A DNA stretch of 64,000 bases from Triticum aestivum (Eukaryota; Streptophyta; Magnoliopsida; Poales; Poaceae): the NCBI RefSeq assembly GCF_018294505.1, contig NC_057810.1, forward strand, positions 204,494,113 through 204,558,112. The letters are read 5' to 3'. A program made the translations under genes and the position numbers. Position 1 is the first letter of the stretch. Each line of letters starts with the position of its first letter. The notes under the pieces are model-generated. The model saw only the letters and a list, made by a program, of their open reading frames with translations. It was not told the origin of the DNA and did no database searches. Positions 54,488-64,000 of this stretch are shown here, in pieces.

Positions 54488-56490
54488 GAGGTGAATTGAA
54501 CATCATTAATGCCTCAAACTTGGAGTATAAACTCCATTTGGATGCATGCAAGGCATGAGCCTTTGACCAGTCCTTGATATTTCTCTTATGATGATGATCA
54601 TATGTCTTGGATCTATACTTGTACGCTTGCATGTTATCTAACCCTTGTAGGCACTTGGATAAGCCCAAATATATGAGATTGCAAGTTACTCACATCCTAA
54701 GCAATCTCTACATCATCAAGTATCTACAATATGGTGGTTGAAGACAAGGAAGCATGAATCCTTTCAACACATCCTTCGACAATTTCTATATATCAAATCT
54801 CATTTGACATCAAATTTCATGATTGTCATTTTGGATACAAAAGTGCTCTTCCTTGCAAAACTAACCCATGTAGGTAGACGAACTCAAACTACAAACGATT
54901 CTCCCAACTCTTGATGAACTACATCAACCTTGAGCATCCTACACAAGTTCAACTACATGATCAAGACCAACACCACCACCAAGGTATGTCATTCCATCTT
55001 AGAGAAGCTTTGACCCAAGTTATGAGTTAAAGCAACTCAACAAGATATGAATACATCAAAGTGCTTAAATAAAAAATGGCAACCCCATTTTGAGCTTAAA
55101 CGATGAGTATGACCTATGACCAAGTGACTTCACTTGACTCCTAAGTCAATATACTCTAACATAGGTGACTTTGTCACCGACAAATTCTAGATGAAGTTCT
55201 CTAGTGTTTCTTCGTGTTCTTGCATTTGTCTCTTGCTTGCTTGTCCCCCTTTCAAAAAAAACTTCATCTAGATTTCATTTCATTTCTTTGTTATTTTCTG
55301 CATTCCCTGCATCTAATTCCTTGTAAATCCTTTAGCTAATTCCTTGCAAATCTTTGTGAGATCTTATTTGCCAAGTGAGCTGAGATGACAAAATATTTCC
55401 TCTGTATTGAACTCGGCCTCACCTATTTCTGCCTATCGGCTCGATCGAACTGCAATATTACATTATAGAGTGTTCATCGGTACGACCGACAAGGACAAAC
55501 CCAGTCTGACCGATATGCATCATCTCTGACACTGCCAACTTGGTGTCACCGATGAAAATGAATCGGTGTTATTGATTTCACTACTGAGAAAACATTTTGC
55601 CATTGCAATTGTCATGTCTTTTCCAGCTCCACTCGATGATTCTTATCCTCTACTCGCATCTTAATCTACATGCTGCTTTGTCATGTGACTCAAGGACCAA
55701 ACTTGTTTGACTCATGCTCCAGATGATCCCTTCTTGGAAATTGATGTCAATGGGGGGAGAGAGCACATCAAAGCTTATCACATAAGAGAGCATACTTTAA
55801 GCTTCTCCAGATGCCTATTGTCCATAGAGGAGAGAAGTCACATGTCTTTAAGAGGGGAAAGACATGTTAGTAGATGTTACTTTGCTCTGTCTTTGCTCTG
55901 ATTTTCTCTTACCTTATATTCTCCCATTATCCAATATCAGATCCAGGGGGAGAAAGAGTTCATATCTAAGGGAAGAAAATCTTTGGAATTCATTGCATAT
56001 CTTTTATCCTTGGGGACATGTCTATATCCAAATAGGGTACTAAGTACTCACTCACTACATGTCATCCCAGTCTTGGTACTCTTGTGGTTTCCTGAACTTG
56101 CTCTGGTTAGTAGGTGTTCTTGTGTTATCTAACCCTGTTTTCTCAAGATCATCTTTTCCAAAGTCAGCTCAAGACCACAAGGTAAGTATATGCATCACAC
56201 TTATATATTCTGATCTCTTGCTAATGTACATATTGTTTGCAAGAAGGACTCGTGAACATGAAGGTACATCTTCTGTATTTACATCATTTGCTCTGGTGCA
56301 TATAGCCAAGATACATGTAGCTCATTTCTTGCTCTGACATGCTTATGCATTCACATGCTTTCATAGTCTATCTTCACATGATTGCATACATGTAGGGGGA
56401 GCCAATGCATGTTACATGTCTTTCCAAAGCTTTACTTGTTACTCTTCATATCTTTATCTAAAGCTTTGATGTATGTTGTCATCAATTACC
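54488..56490 (+). other. 3' noncoding region of the Sirevirus with multiple polypurine tracts
   Basis: No envelope-like ORF is open here; frames at 55707-55901 and 56059-56337 are short and unsupported. Purine tracts recur near the 3' end: GGGGGGAGAGAG (55752), AGAGGAGAGAAG (55827), AGAGGGGAAAGA (55851), AGGGGGAGAAAGAG (55945) and AGGGGGAG (56394). Confidence 0.7.
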
Positions 56491-56504
56491 AAAAAGGGGG
56501 AGAT
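56491..56504 (+). promoter_or_regulatory. Polypurine tract of the Sirevirus
   Basis: AAAAAGGGGGAGAT directly before the LTR start TGAAAGCAC, the characteristic Sirevirus PPT. Confidence 0.85.
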
Positions 56505-56869
56505 TGAAAGCACAAGTGCTCCCTGGGTGATTTTGGTAATCAATGTCAACATATCTCTTGTTGGACTAACATTTTCATCTAGTATATTTCAGAGAGTCCA
56601 ACAAAGGCGTGGCACGGACAAGAGGATGTGGAACCCCTTCAAGATGCTAAGGACAAATATTGGCAAAAGCTCAAGACTCTTCATTTCTATTGTAGTGACC
56701 CAAGATCACATTGAGTCCATAAAAAAGCCAATACTATTAAAAGGGGATGAGGTGTTGCTTAATGGTCTACTTGCTCAAAGTGCTTAGTGATATGCTCCAA
56801 AGCCCTCAACCACTTTATCAATTCCAAATATGTCCAAAACCTAAAGTCAAACTCGACCCCAACGATTTG

Positions 56870-57245
56870 ATTCATCCGGCGCCACCGAGTTCATTGACAT
56901 AGCCATTGCCAGAAACCCTAATCAATTCGGTCTCACCGATAGGACCTCGGTCTCACCAAGATGGCCTTGCAAACCCTCTGTTGCATGTTGCAATTATTTC
57001 GGTCTCACCAAGATGTGCAATCGGTCACACCGAGTTTGCCTGACCAACTCTCTGTTTGCTCACTGCTGAAATCGATCTCACCGAGTTCATGCAATCGGTC
57101 ACACCGAGATGAGGTTTTGCCTTAACCCTAACACATTGGTCCCACCGAGTTGATCATGTCGGTCCCACCGAAAACCCTAACATTCACATTTTGAACTAGA
57201 TCGGTCCCATCGAGATTCTCTATTCGGTCTGACCAAGTTTGGTAA
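56870..57245 (+). repeat. CGGTNNCACCGA palindrome cluster in the Sirevirus LTR
   Basis: About ten to twelve copies of TCGGTCTCACCGA-like units (also TCGGTCACACCGAG, TCGGTCCCACCGA) in 375 bp, just upstream of the TATA box. Repeated palindromes in LTRs are known in Sireviruses. Confidence 0.8.
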
Positions 57246-57277
57246 ATTGTGTGTAACGGTTAGATTTTGTGTGGAGG

Positions 57278-57286
57278 CTATATATA
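57278..57286 (+). promoter_or_regulatory. TATA box of the Sirevirus LTR
   Basis: CTATATATA in GGAGGCTATATATACCCC, about 35 bp after the palindrome cluster. Confidence 0.7.
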
Positions 57287-58097
57287 CCCCTCCACCCCCT
57301 TCTCCATTTGAGAGAGAGCCATAAGGACGTGCCTACACTTCCACTACTCATTTTCTGAGAGAGAACCACCTACTGATGTGTTGAGACCAATACATTCCAA
57401 TCCTACCACAAGAATCTTGATCTCTAGCCTTCCCCAAGTTGCTTTCCACTCAAATCATCTTTCCACCATATCCAAATCTATGAGAGAGAGTTGAGTGTTG
57501 GGGAGACTATCATTTGAAGCACAAGAGCAAGGAGTTCATCATCAACACACCATCTATTACCTTTTGGAGAGTGGTGTATCCTAGATTGGTTAATTAGGTG
57601 TCACTTGGGAGCCTCTGTCAAGATTGTGGAGTTGAACCAAGGAGTTTGTAAGGGCAAGGAGATCGCCTACTTTGTGAAGATCTACCCAAGCGAGGCAAGT
57701 CCTTCATGGGCGATGGCCATGGTGGGTTAGACAAGGTTGCTTCTTCGTGGACCCTTCGTGGGTGGAGCCCTCCGTGGACCCGCGCAACCGTTACCCTTCG
57801 TGGGTTGAAGTCTCCATCAACGTGGATGTATGATAGCACCACCTATCGGAACTACGCCAAAAATCTCTGTGTCTCCAATTGCCTTTGCACACTCCAATCC
57901 TATCCCTTTACTTTCTTGCAAATTGCATGCTTTACTTTCTGCTGCTCATATACTCTAGCCATGCTTTCTTGAAATGTATTGTGAATGCTTAAACATGTGC
58001 TAAAACTCCACCTCAACTTGAATAACTAAAAAACTGCCAATTTTGATTGTTGAGTGTCTAATCACCCCCCTCTAGACACCTCTTCTCGATCCTTTCA

Positions 58098-59130
58098 CAA
58101 GGAAATATCACAATTGGTACCGGATCTTGTCAATTTCTCACACCTACACAAGTAAATCTTATGGAGTAGCTTGGTGAGGATGGTGGCACAAAATTTATGC
58201 AATTTTTAGTAAGACTCAAATAATGTTGAAGAAGATTCATAAATTTGCAAATGCAACAAGTAGACCGATAGCAATATGTGGCACACGGAAACACATGCAC
58301 GGATAGATAAATGGGGTAGTGCAACCAATGAATGAGCTTAAAATGTGGAATCCACAAAAAAAATGCTCTTGTTGCACAACGCTAGAGAGACGCTAGCACG
58401 ATTGCTCAATAGGAGGATACGAGACTTGTGCATAACCTACAAAGCAAAATGCAACGGTGATAAGATCCAAGATGATCAAGTATTACAATCTTAAGTGCAA
58501 TGTAGTATGATGTTATGGTTCTTGATCACAAGCTCTTTGCTTATCTTCCTCTTGCTTTAAAGCTTTTTGGTTCTTTTTCTTTCTTTGTTTGGCCACTTAT
58601 GCAAGACTTCACGAACCAAGATAGCAATTGTGTATGCGGAGACAAGGTATTACACTAGTGATGATAAGATGATACTAAGACGCTTGTACCAAGATGATAT
58701 GGTATGTATGCAATGGGAATGAGGATCACTAATGTGCACAAGTAACATTGTCGACAATACTCAAAGGCTAGTCTCGATGGGAAAGTGAAGCAAAAATGGG
58801 CTATGGGGTTATCAATGTAGTGGCAAGGGAGAATATACTAGAGTGTCGTCGAGGTTACCGCCCTTGCTTATGGTTGAAGGTGTCAAAATGGTGAAGTGGA
58901 TGTTGTCGATGACGAGTTTGTGGTGAAGATGAGGGGCGGTGATGTCGGTGTCGAACCGTCCCTAAGTAGCCGAAACATGATAGGAAACGGAAACCATGAC
59001 TCAAATTCTCATAGAAGGTTGTAGCGGGTAAGCAATGGTGGTTGTGGAAAGAGGTGGGGTTATTGGAGTGGTGGTGCGGAAGAAACTGGTTGTGGCTGAA
59101 AATTTTTGGGTGAAAAAAAAACAGTTTCGT
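58098..59130. other. Unclassified DNA right of the Sirevirus
   Basis: Starts with the presumed target copy CAAGG (58098-58102). No gene, LTR edge or terminal repeat recognised. It contains TTGGTACCGGATCTTG near 58114, which looks like the primer-site type of some LTR elements, but no LTR end abuts it. Confidence 0.35.
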
Positions 59131-59137
59131 CAGGAAA

Positions 59138-59215
59138 TGTCGGACGTCCGGTATAGGTTTGACGACCGGTATACGTCGGGCGTCCGGTAACTGTCGGATG
59201 TCCGGTGCCTGGGCG
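59138..59215. repeat. GTCGGACGTCCGGT palindrome cluster 1
   Basis: Four units within 75 bp: GTCGGACGTCCGGTATA, GACGACCGGTATACG, GTCGGGCGTCCGGTAAC, GTCGGATGTCCGGTGCC. Confidence 0.75.
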
Positions 59216-59903
59216 ATTTCGGGTTGCGGGAAGAACTCGAGGATTTCGTGAGAAAATTTTGGTCAAAATTGGACAGTTTTTGCGGATGGAATTGAGGCAA
59301 AAGATAGGGAAAAGCTAGATCCACTCATGACAAAGCAAATCCATGGATCAAATTCAACAAAACTTCATCAAACCAACAAATCACAAAAAAATCAGTGAGG
59401 CTATTTTTGTGGGGATTTTTGAAATTGGACAAAAACACACAAAAATAGGCTAGAAAACGGGGGTAGGGACTCCAAATTTGTGATCAACCATGGCTCATGT
59501 TACCAAGATGATGTAGGGTGGAACCCTAGTGGTCGATATTTCACGATTTGGAGGGGATCCCACGAAGAACACGAAGAACGCACGAGAGGGGAAATAAGAG
59601 GAAACATTCAAATCAACAAGATTCGATTACACATGTGCTAGATCCAAGTACACAAGGAGATACATGATCCAAACACAACAAGGGATGATACAAACAGTCG
59701 GTAGTTCTTCCCAATCCATGAGGAGATGAGGTCTTGAATCCACGAGGGAATCTTCTTCGTGAGGAGGTCTTGAATCCACTTGGGGAGTCTTCTCCTAGAT
59801 GGAGGTCTTGGCCTCCAATGGAGTAGGTATCAAGTGGATGAGCAAAGCTCTATCTCCAAAACGAGCTATCACAATGCTACCCTAAAATGTGGGCGGAGTT
59901 GGA
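59216..59903. other. Unclassified, probably transcribed part of a minus-strand LTR
   Basis: It lies downstream (on the minus strand) of the TATA box at 59904. It has repeated AGGTCTTGAATCCAC words (59730-59790). No coding frame supported. Confidence 0.35.
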
Positions 59904-59913
59904 GTATATATAG
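59904..59913 (-). promoter_or_regulatory. Minus-strand TATA box beside palindrome cluster 2
   Basis: Minus strand CTATATATA in CTTAGACTATATATACTCC. Position relative to the palindromes mirrors the Sirevirus LTR. Confidence 0.5.
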
Positions 59914-59967
59914 TCTAAGGGGGGCGAATGGGTACATGGGCTTCGACCCAAGTCACTGTGCGCAGAC

Positions 59968-60300
59968 AGGCGCCGGACGTCCGACCGTTACTGGTCGTCC
60001 GGTGGCTCACGAGGGTCCGGACGTCTGGTAGTGCTCGGACTTCCGACATTTCGGCTCTGATCAGGTGGCGTCGAATATTCGGAGGCGGTCGATCGTCTGG
60101 AGGACTTCGGATTTCCGTCATTTTGGTTTTGTGATGGTGGTGCCGAATTTCCATAGGAGGCCGGTCGTCCGCGCGCTGGAGGTTGTCGGACGTCCAGTCC
60201 GGGTTGGTTGTCCGACTGTTGTAGCACTCGGGGGCTGGGTCGTATGGCTGGTGGAACTTCGAGACGTCAGACGTCCGACCTGTACCGGTCGTCCGGTGGA
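59968..60300. repeat. GTCGGACGTCCGGT palindrome cluster 2
   Basis: At least nine units such as CCGGACGTCCGACC, TGGTCGTCCGGTGG, GTCCGGACGTCTGG, TTGTCGGACGTCCAGT and AGACGTCCGACCTGTACC, lying upstream (minus strand) of the TATA box. Open frames over it (59928-60394) are products of the repeats. Confidence 0.75.
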
Positions 60301-61420
60301 TGTAGATTCCTGGCAGCTCTTCCTCTTAGTCTTTGCACTCGGTGTCCTCGCCATCTTGTCCAATGGATGTAGTTGCTCTGTGGCTTTCCTCTAAGTACCT
60401 GATCACACATAGGGTTTCCGCTTGAGGTAGTGGTCATGTCTCACATGAAGAATGTGTAAGTTTGGAGAGGAACGAGTTCACCTTTTCTCCGATAGCCCTT
60501 GCTCGAGCTCTAGTCATTGGTCCATGTGGTGTCGTGGGTGACAAAGGTAGGTCCATGGGGATGAACGTTGGATACTTCACATCAAATCTAGTCATACTTG
60601 TAATAGCGTATCACACACGATATCCATTGTAAAGCATATTATCGATCAATCTATCTTCATGATGTGTTCTTTGATGTGTTCTTCGTGTGATCTGATCTCC
60701 ATGTGTGCGTAGTCTGGTAAGGTATGCGTTGGGACAAGAGTCTTCCACCCCATTGTATTTGTTGGAGGGATCAATGGAAGGGCTTTGAATTAACGTCTCG
60801 TATGTGTAACATAAGATTGTTCCGGAAGTTGTCTCTTGTCTCGTTCATGTTCTTCATCCCTTCATGTACCCAGGATCATGGAGAATGAGCCATGGAGAGG
60901 CTAAGGGCAGGGAGACCGTGAAAGGTTTTGTACGGTAACACAGATTATATCCCTAGGGATTCAAGAGGTGTAATCATTAAACGTCAATGCTTTTGACTGA
61001 TTATTGCAATCTTAATCATCGAGGCAACCCCGCATGACGAATAGGTAGGGCCTTCGGTTGGACAACTGATTCTTGATGCAGGATGCGCGTCAGTCAAGAC
61101 GTAATTTGGACACATTCTCCACTTCGATATGTAACAAGCACATCTTGATGGGTGACTTTCAGAGCACAATTTAAGATCACATTTGGTCCCGTCACAAATA
61201 TATGGTCGTAAGCATAAGACGTCATACCCATGCTTGTTTTTATTATAAGTGTTCGTCCTGTGTAAGCTTGATTTACAATCCGGTACAAGGCTGGAATTAA
61301 TTCTTTAGCAAAATCTTGTTTGAGACCCTAGCTTAAAGGGCACAGTTCTCTCGTGGATTCGATAACTCAGGTCACCTCTAGAAAAAAGGTGAGAGTCTTT
61401 TCCGCTCCATTTTCGGATCA
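60301..61420. other. Unclassified stretch
   Basis: About 1.1 kb with no recognisable gene, LTR border or inverted terminal repeat. It may continue the U3 of the palindrome-bearing LTR on the left. Confidence 0.3.
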
Positions 61421-61422
61421 CC

Positions 61423-61650
61423 AAAAGAAGTAATCATGAGGCAACAAAAATTAAAGTATCACACCAAGACCACGATGATAAAGAACTTGATGTCTTTCTC
61501 AAGATTGTGAATGATGGGCGGATAGTCATCACAAGGGGTTAGATTAAAGTTGTTAAAGCCTTCAACATGAAGGAAGGCACGATATGGGTCTTCCATTTCT
61601 TCAACAACAAGAACAATCTGGATGTATTTTGCCTCGCTCTGCATCGTCTC
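61423..61650 (+). pseudogene. B3-domain-like fragment with an in-frame stop
   Basis: One frame reads from SNHEATKIKVSHQDHDDKEL through VNDGRIVITRG, then TAG, then IKVVKAFNMKEGTIWVFHFF and LDVFCLALHRL before TAA. The order DGR, G(W), AF.MKEG.I.VF.F resembles the C-terminal half of a plant B3 DNA-binding domain. The TAG stands where B3 proteins have a conserved Trp (one-base change from TGG). No start or upstream half is recognisable. This is the only host-gene-like trace in the window; the assignment is tentative. Confidence 0.4.
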
Positions 61651-62377
61651 TAAAGCTGTCCTTGCTAATTATTGCTTGGTCCTGGCTAGTTGTTGTATTT
61701 CAATTCAATCAGTATGATGCTCTTGTAATTCTTGAACATGTGTTGTATGTTTGTTATAAATGACCACTTTTGCCTGCATTCAAGTTGGAATGAAGTTTCT
61801 AGTATATTAATTAGCCATTGCAATAACCAAATTACATATAATCTAATACCTCTGGTTTGGTACATAACATTGTAAACGGTTGCTAACAAAAAGGCGCGAC
61901 CATTGAACTCTAACAACCCACATGCTTTATCTAAGCAAATGGATCATGATGGATAAATCACCGCACACAATCCTTGTTATAAAATGGTTTGCTATAATCT
62001 AATTCATTACAGACCGTTCGTAACGAGAAACTGTTTGCATACAACCAAATCATCAGTCACACTTATTCCTACATAATTGTCTGCGACGAACATACTTTCG
62101 CAAACAATTCTTTTTCAAAGAAGTGTGTGCGAAAATTGAAAGAATCCCACACATATACAGTTTCTCGACCGTTTGGGAACTCACGTGCATCGCATACATT
62201 TTCTCATTACGTCAACAATGGACCCCCTATCACCAACCCACCCAAGCACAAGGTTTGGGGGACTATCTGCGATTGGGGGTCAGAATCATGTGAATAACAC
62301 TGTGGTGCACTAGTGCTTGCCCCCACATAAAAACCACAAAGACCACTTCCAGTCGTATGCTAAAATCAAACATCAAT
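61651..62377. mobile_element. Possible DNA-transposon end (subterminal repeats)
   Basis: Words of the type TTTGCGA/TCGCAAAC occur in both orientations at 61950-62200. CGAGAAACTGT (62024-62034) and ACAGTTTCTCG (62157-62167) are inverted. This looks like the subterminal region of a Triticeae CACTA-type element, but I find no CACTA terminus. Confidence 0.3.
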
Positions 62378-63227
62378 TCAACACAAGAGTATTGATTCCC
62401 CTAGAAAAAGAAGCAGAACCACAACAACCACTTGCCAACACTCAACAACAATCATAGTCAGCCCTAACCCACCAAAATCAGGAACAAAAAAGTCACCGTC
62501 ACCCCCACAACCTAACAACAAAATCGAAATCCACCGCTGAAAGGTCAACACCACATCAACACCATGCAAATTGGATAGAAAGTAAAATAAATAGAGGGGA
62601 AAGAATATCATGCTGCACCAAAGTGAGACATCAGAGGAAGAAGAGAATGACACGAAGCGGAGACGAAGCCCTTCCCCAGGCAACATCTTGACACAACAAC
62701 ACATGTACGGTGAAGACGGTGAACCAAGGCCACACCAAAGTACCTCCAATGCCACCGCCAGCAGAAACTCCAGGGACAACCAACGACGATGATGAACAAG
62801 CAGAAGGAGAAGCTCCACGAACAGCAAGCACAACGGCTACATACCCAGATCTAGCAATATCAGCTGAAATACCTCCCTAAACAGCGCAACAACATACCAA
62901 GGTCCGGTGATGTCGGTTGAAAACCCTCCCTAGACAGTGCTTTCTCCCCTGTAGACAACCGAGGGGAAGTAACCGCACGACACCTATCACATGAGCGCCT
63001 TGCAGACGCAGCGACGCTAGCGTGACCATAAAGCGCCCCCCTCTTTTCAAAAATAAAAATAAAAATAAAAGCCCCTTCTCCCTGCCGCCGACCAAAATGG
63101 CTCACCAGCCAGGCAGCCCACCCCGCGCGCGTGACCCGGTCAAAATTGGTGACAACGGGCCAAATTGATGACCGCAATCGACTCTGGAGGTTCCAATCCA
63201 CATGGGGTTTAATGAATCGGAAACACT
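62378..63227. other. Unclassified stretch
   Basis: Overlapping frames occur on both strands (e.g. 62378-62833 minus, 62860-63201 minus), none resembling a known family. An (AAAAT)n run is at about 63050-63070. I see no supportable gene. Confidence 0.35.
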
Positions 63228-63490
63228 AACGCCCACACGTGTGGGCGTTTGCATCTCGCCCACACACGTGGATCCGCGTCCGTTTGTAGGTGCACGAATC
63301 TTGGCATATTTGCGGTGCCACGTAGGACTAGACTGGTATGTGAGCATTCATCCGGTCGCCCACACGCCCGTTTCATCACACGGAGGGGCCGGTGTGTGGG
63401 CGTTTACCAGTTTGCCCACATGCTAGTTTTCATTCACGCACAAGGGCTGGTGTGTGGGCATTTGCCATCTCGCCCACACGTCCGTCTCCT
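63228..63490. repeat. GCCCACAC / GTGTGGGC palindromes and hairpins
   Basis: AACGCCCACACGTGTGGGCGTT (63228-63249) is a perfect 22-bp palindrome. Then three hairpin units with the pattern GTGTGGGC-loop-GCCCACA(C): about 63239-63267, 63391-63421 and 63450-63480, with loops containing TTTGCCATCT or TTTACCAGTT. Confidence 0.8.
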
Positions 63491-63504
63491 CTCTCCACAC
63501 CCAA

Positions 63505-64000
63505 GCTGCCAGTTGCCATGCGTTTTGCAGTGCACATGGCAACTGCCCCAGCGTGCTTGTAAGCAGATGTCAACTCTCTTCTTTTTTACCCGAACATGTT
63601 AGTTGCCATGTGTTTTTTGCAGGGTACACGGCAACTGCCCTAGTGTGCTTGTAAGCAGATGACAACTCTCTCTTTTACCCGAATATGTTATTTTGACATG
63701 TCTCTTTGTAGCGCTACACGACAACTGCCTAGTGTTAGTAGGTGGCAACTTCTAAGGTTTTCAAATCATGACAATTGTAGTAAACCAGACTATACATGGC
63801 AACTGCTTAGTGTTAGTAGGTGGCAACCTCTAAAGTTTTTAAATCATGGCAACTATAGTAAACCAGACATACATGGCAACAACTGCAGTTGTCCTAAATG
63901 GCATCTGGCACTTGACCTGAGATGGCAACTACAATTGAGCAACCATGGCAACTGTAGTTGTCCGACATGGCAACTGTAGTTCAGCGACATGGCAACTGCA
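63505..64000. repeat. Degenerate ATGGCAACT repeat block
   Basis: GTTGCCATG and ATGGCAACTG words recur. They are dispersed at 63510-63770 (a unit of about 90 bp with TGCTTGTAAGCAGATG occurs twice) and become dense after 63790. The last 100 bp are nearly tandem units CATGGCAACTGTAGTT plus 6-12 bp. The block continues past the window. Confidence 0.75.

Larger units (their letters stand above)
53039..58097 (+). mobile_element. Sirevirus (Maximus-like) Copia retrotransposon, 3' part
   Basis: It has RT-RNase H coding sequence, 2 kb of 3' noncoding DNA with several polypurine tracts, a PPT AAAAAGGGGGAGAT and a 1593-bp 3' LTR. Multiple polypurine tracts and palindrome-rich LTRs are described traits of Sireviruses. 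The 5' part, including gag and integrase, was separated by element E and is not in the window. Confidence 0.88.
56505..58097 (+). mobile_element. 3' LTR of the Sirevirus
   Basis: 1593 bp from TGAAAGCACAAGTGCTCCCT to CTCGATCCTTTCA (TGAAAG/CTTTCA inverted ends). TATA box at 57278-57286. A palindrome-rich U3 segment is at 56870-57245. The last 300 bp match 1-299. Confidence 0.9.

Noticed and set aside
54488..56490. Possible envelope-like gene of the Sirevirus
   Set aside because: Some Sireviruses have one here, but only short unrelated frames are open in this copy.
59928..60394. Frames across the GTCGGACGTCC repeats
   Set aside because: They exist on both strands because the palindromes contain no stops. 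Repeat product, not protein.
62378..62833. 151-residue minus-strand frame rich in Leu, Val and Cys
   Set aside because: Composition follows from an AC-rich plus strand. No domain, and overlapping frames on the other strand.
63228..63249. Rho-independent terminator
   Set aside because: The palindrome is followed by TTT only and lies in eukaryotic repeat DNA with no gene upstream.
1..64000. tRNA, rRNA or microRNA genes
   Set aside because: I found no cloverleaf with A and B boxes and no rRNA sequence. tRNA-like matches are only the short primer binding sites of the retrotransposons.

Overview
The window looks like intergenic DNA from a large Triticeae genome (wheat, Aegilops, barley or rye type). 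Almost all of it can be assigned to transposable elements, mostly nested LTR retrotransposons. The tribe is suggested by the BARE1/WIS/Angela-type Copia LTRs, a Sirevirus (Maximus-like) Copia LTR, and Gypsy LTRs that begin TGATACGTCTCCAACGTATC. I find no intact host gene. The best host-like trace is a short, stop-containing B3-domain-like fragment near 61.5 kb. Family names are recalled from general knowledge and were not checked by search.

Layout, left to right. 1-299: end of a Sirevirus LTR inserted in the gag of element A. 300-7521: element A, a non-autonomous Gypsy element with gag and protease but no RT or integrase, 3' LTR at 5989-7521, carrying a Helitron at 1114-2109. 7522-8426: unclassified DNA and an LTR-like promoter region. 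8427-13805: element B, the same Gypsy group, with 5' LTR, PBS and an open gag broken by an antisense LINE; its 3' part is lost. 13806-15429: plus-strand Angela-type LTR, joined tail to tail at a near-perfect palindrome to 15432-20992, element G, an internally deleted minus-strand Angela-type element. 20993-22460: LTR-like remnant. 22461-30799: element C, complete and on the minus strand, TSD CCCCA, gag-PR only.

30897-53038: element E (minus). It is interrupted by element D (31803-39816, TSD CCAAC), by Copia element F (41775-50475, TSD ATGGT/ATGGC) and by a second Helitron (about 50921-53002). E itself sits in the reverse transcriptase of a second Sirevirus, whose RT-RNase H, multiple polypurine tracts and 3' LTR continue to 58097. 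58098-64000 is older or less recognisable DNA: two clusters of GTCGGACGTCCGG-like palindromes around a minus-strand TATA box, the B3-like fragment, a possible DNA-transposon end, and a terminal block of GCCCACAC palindromes and ATGGCAACT repeats.

How the parts relate. A, B and C encode only gag and protease. D and E share their PBS and noncoding modules but carry a different acidic, cysteine-containing ORF. All five must depend on enzymes supplied by an autonomous partner. The shared cis elements are therefore the most interesting content: a GGGAGGCAACCC hairpin after the coding region, a nearly invariant 29-bp island, internal copies of the polypurine-tract sequence, and three or four hairpins with a constant loop (TTCACTTATATCTTTT) and differing but self-complementary stems. 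The hairpins are my best candidate for an undescribed functional element, for example a packaging or recognition signal.
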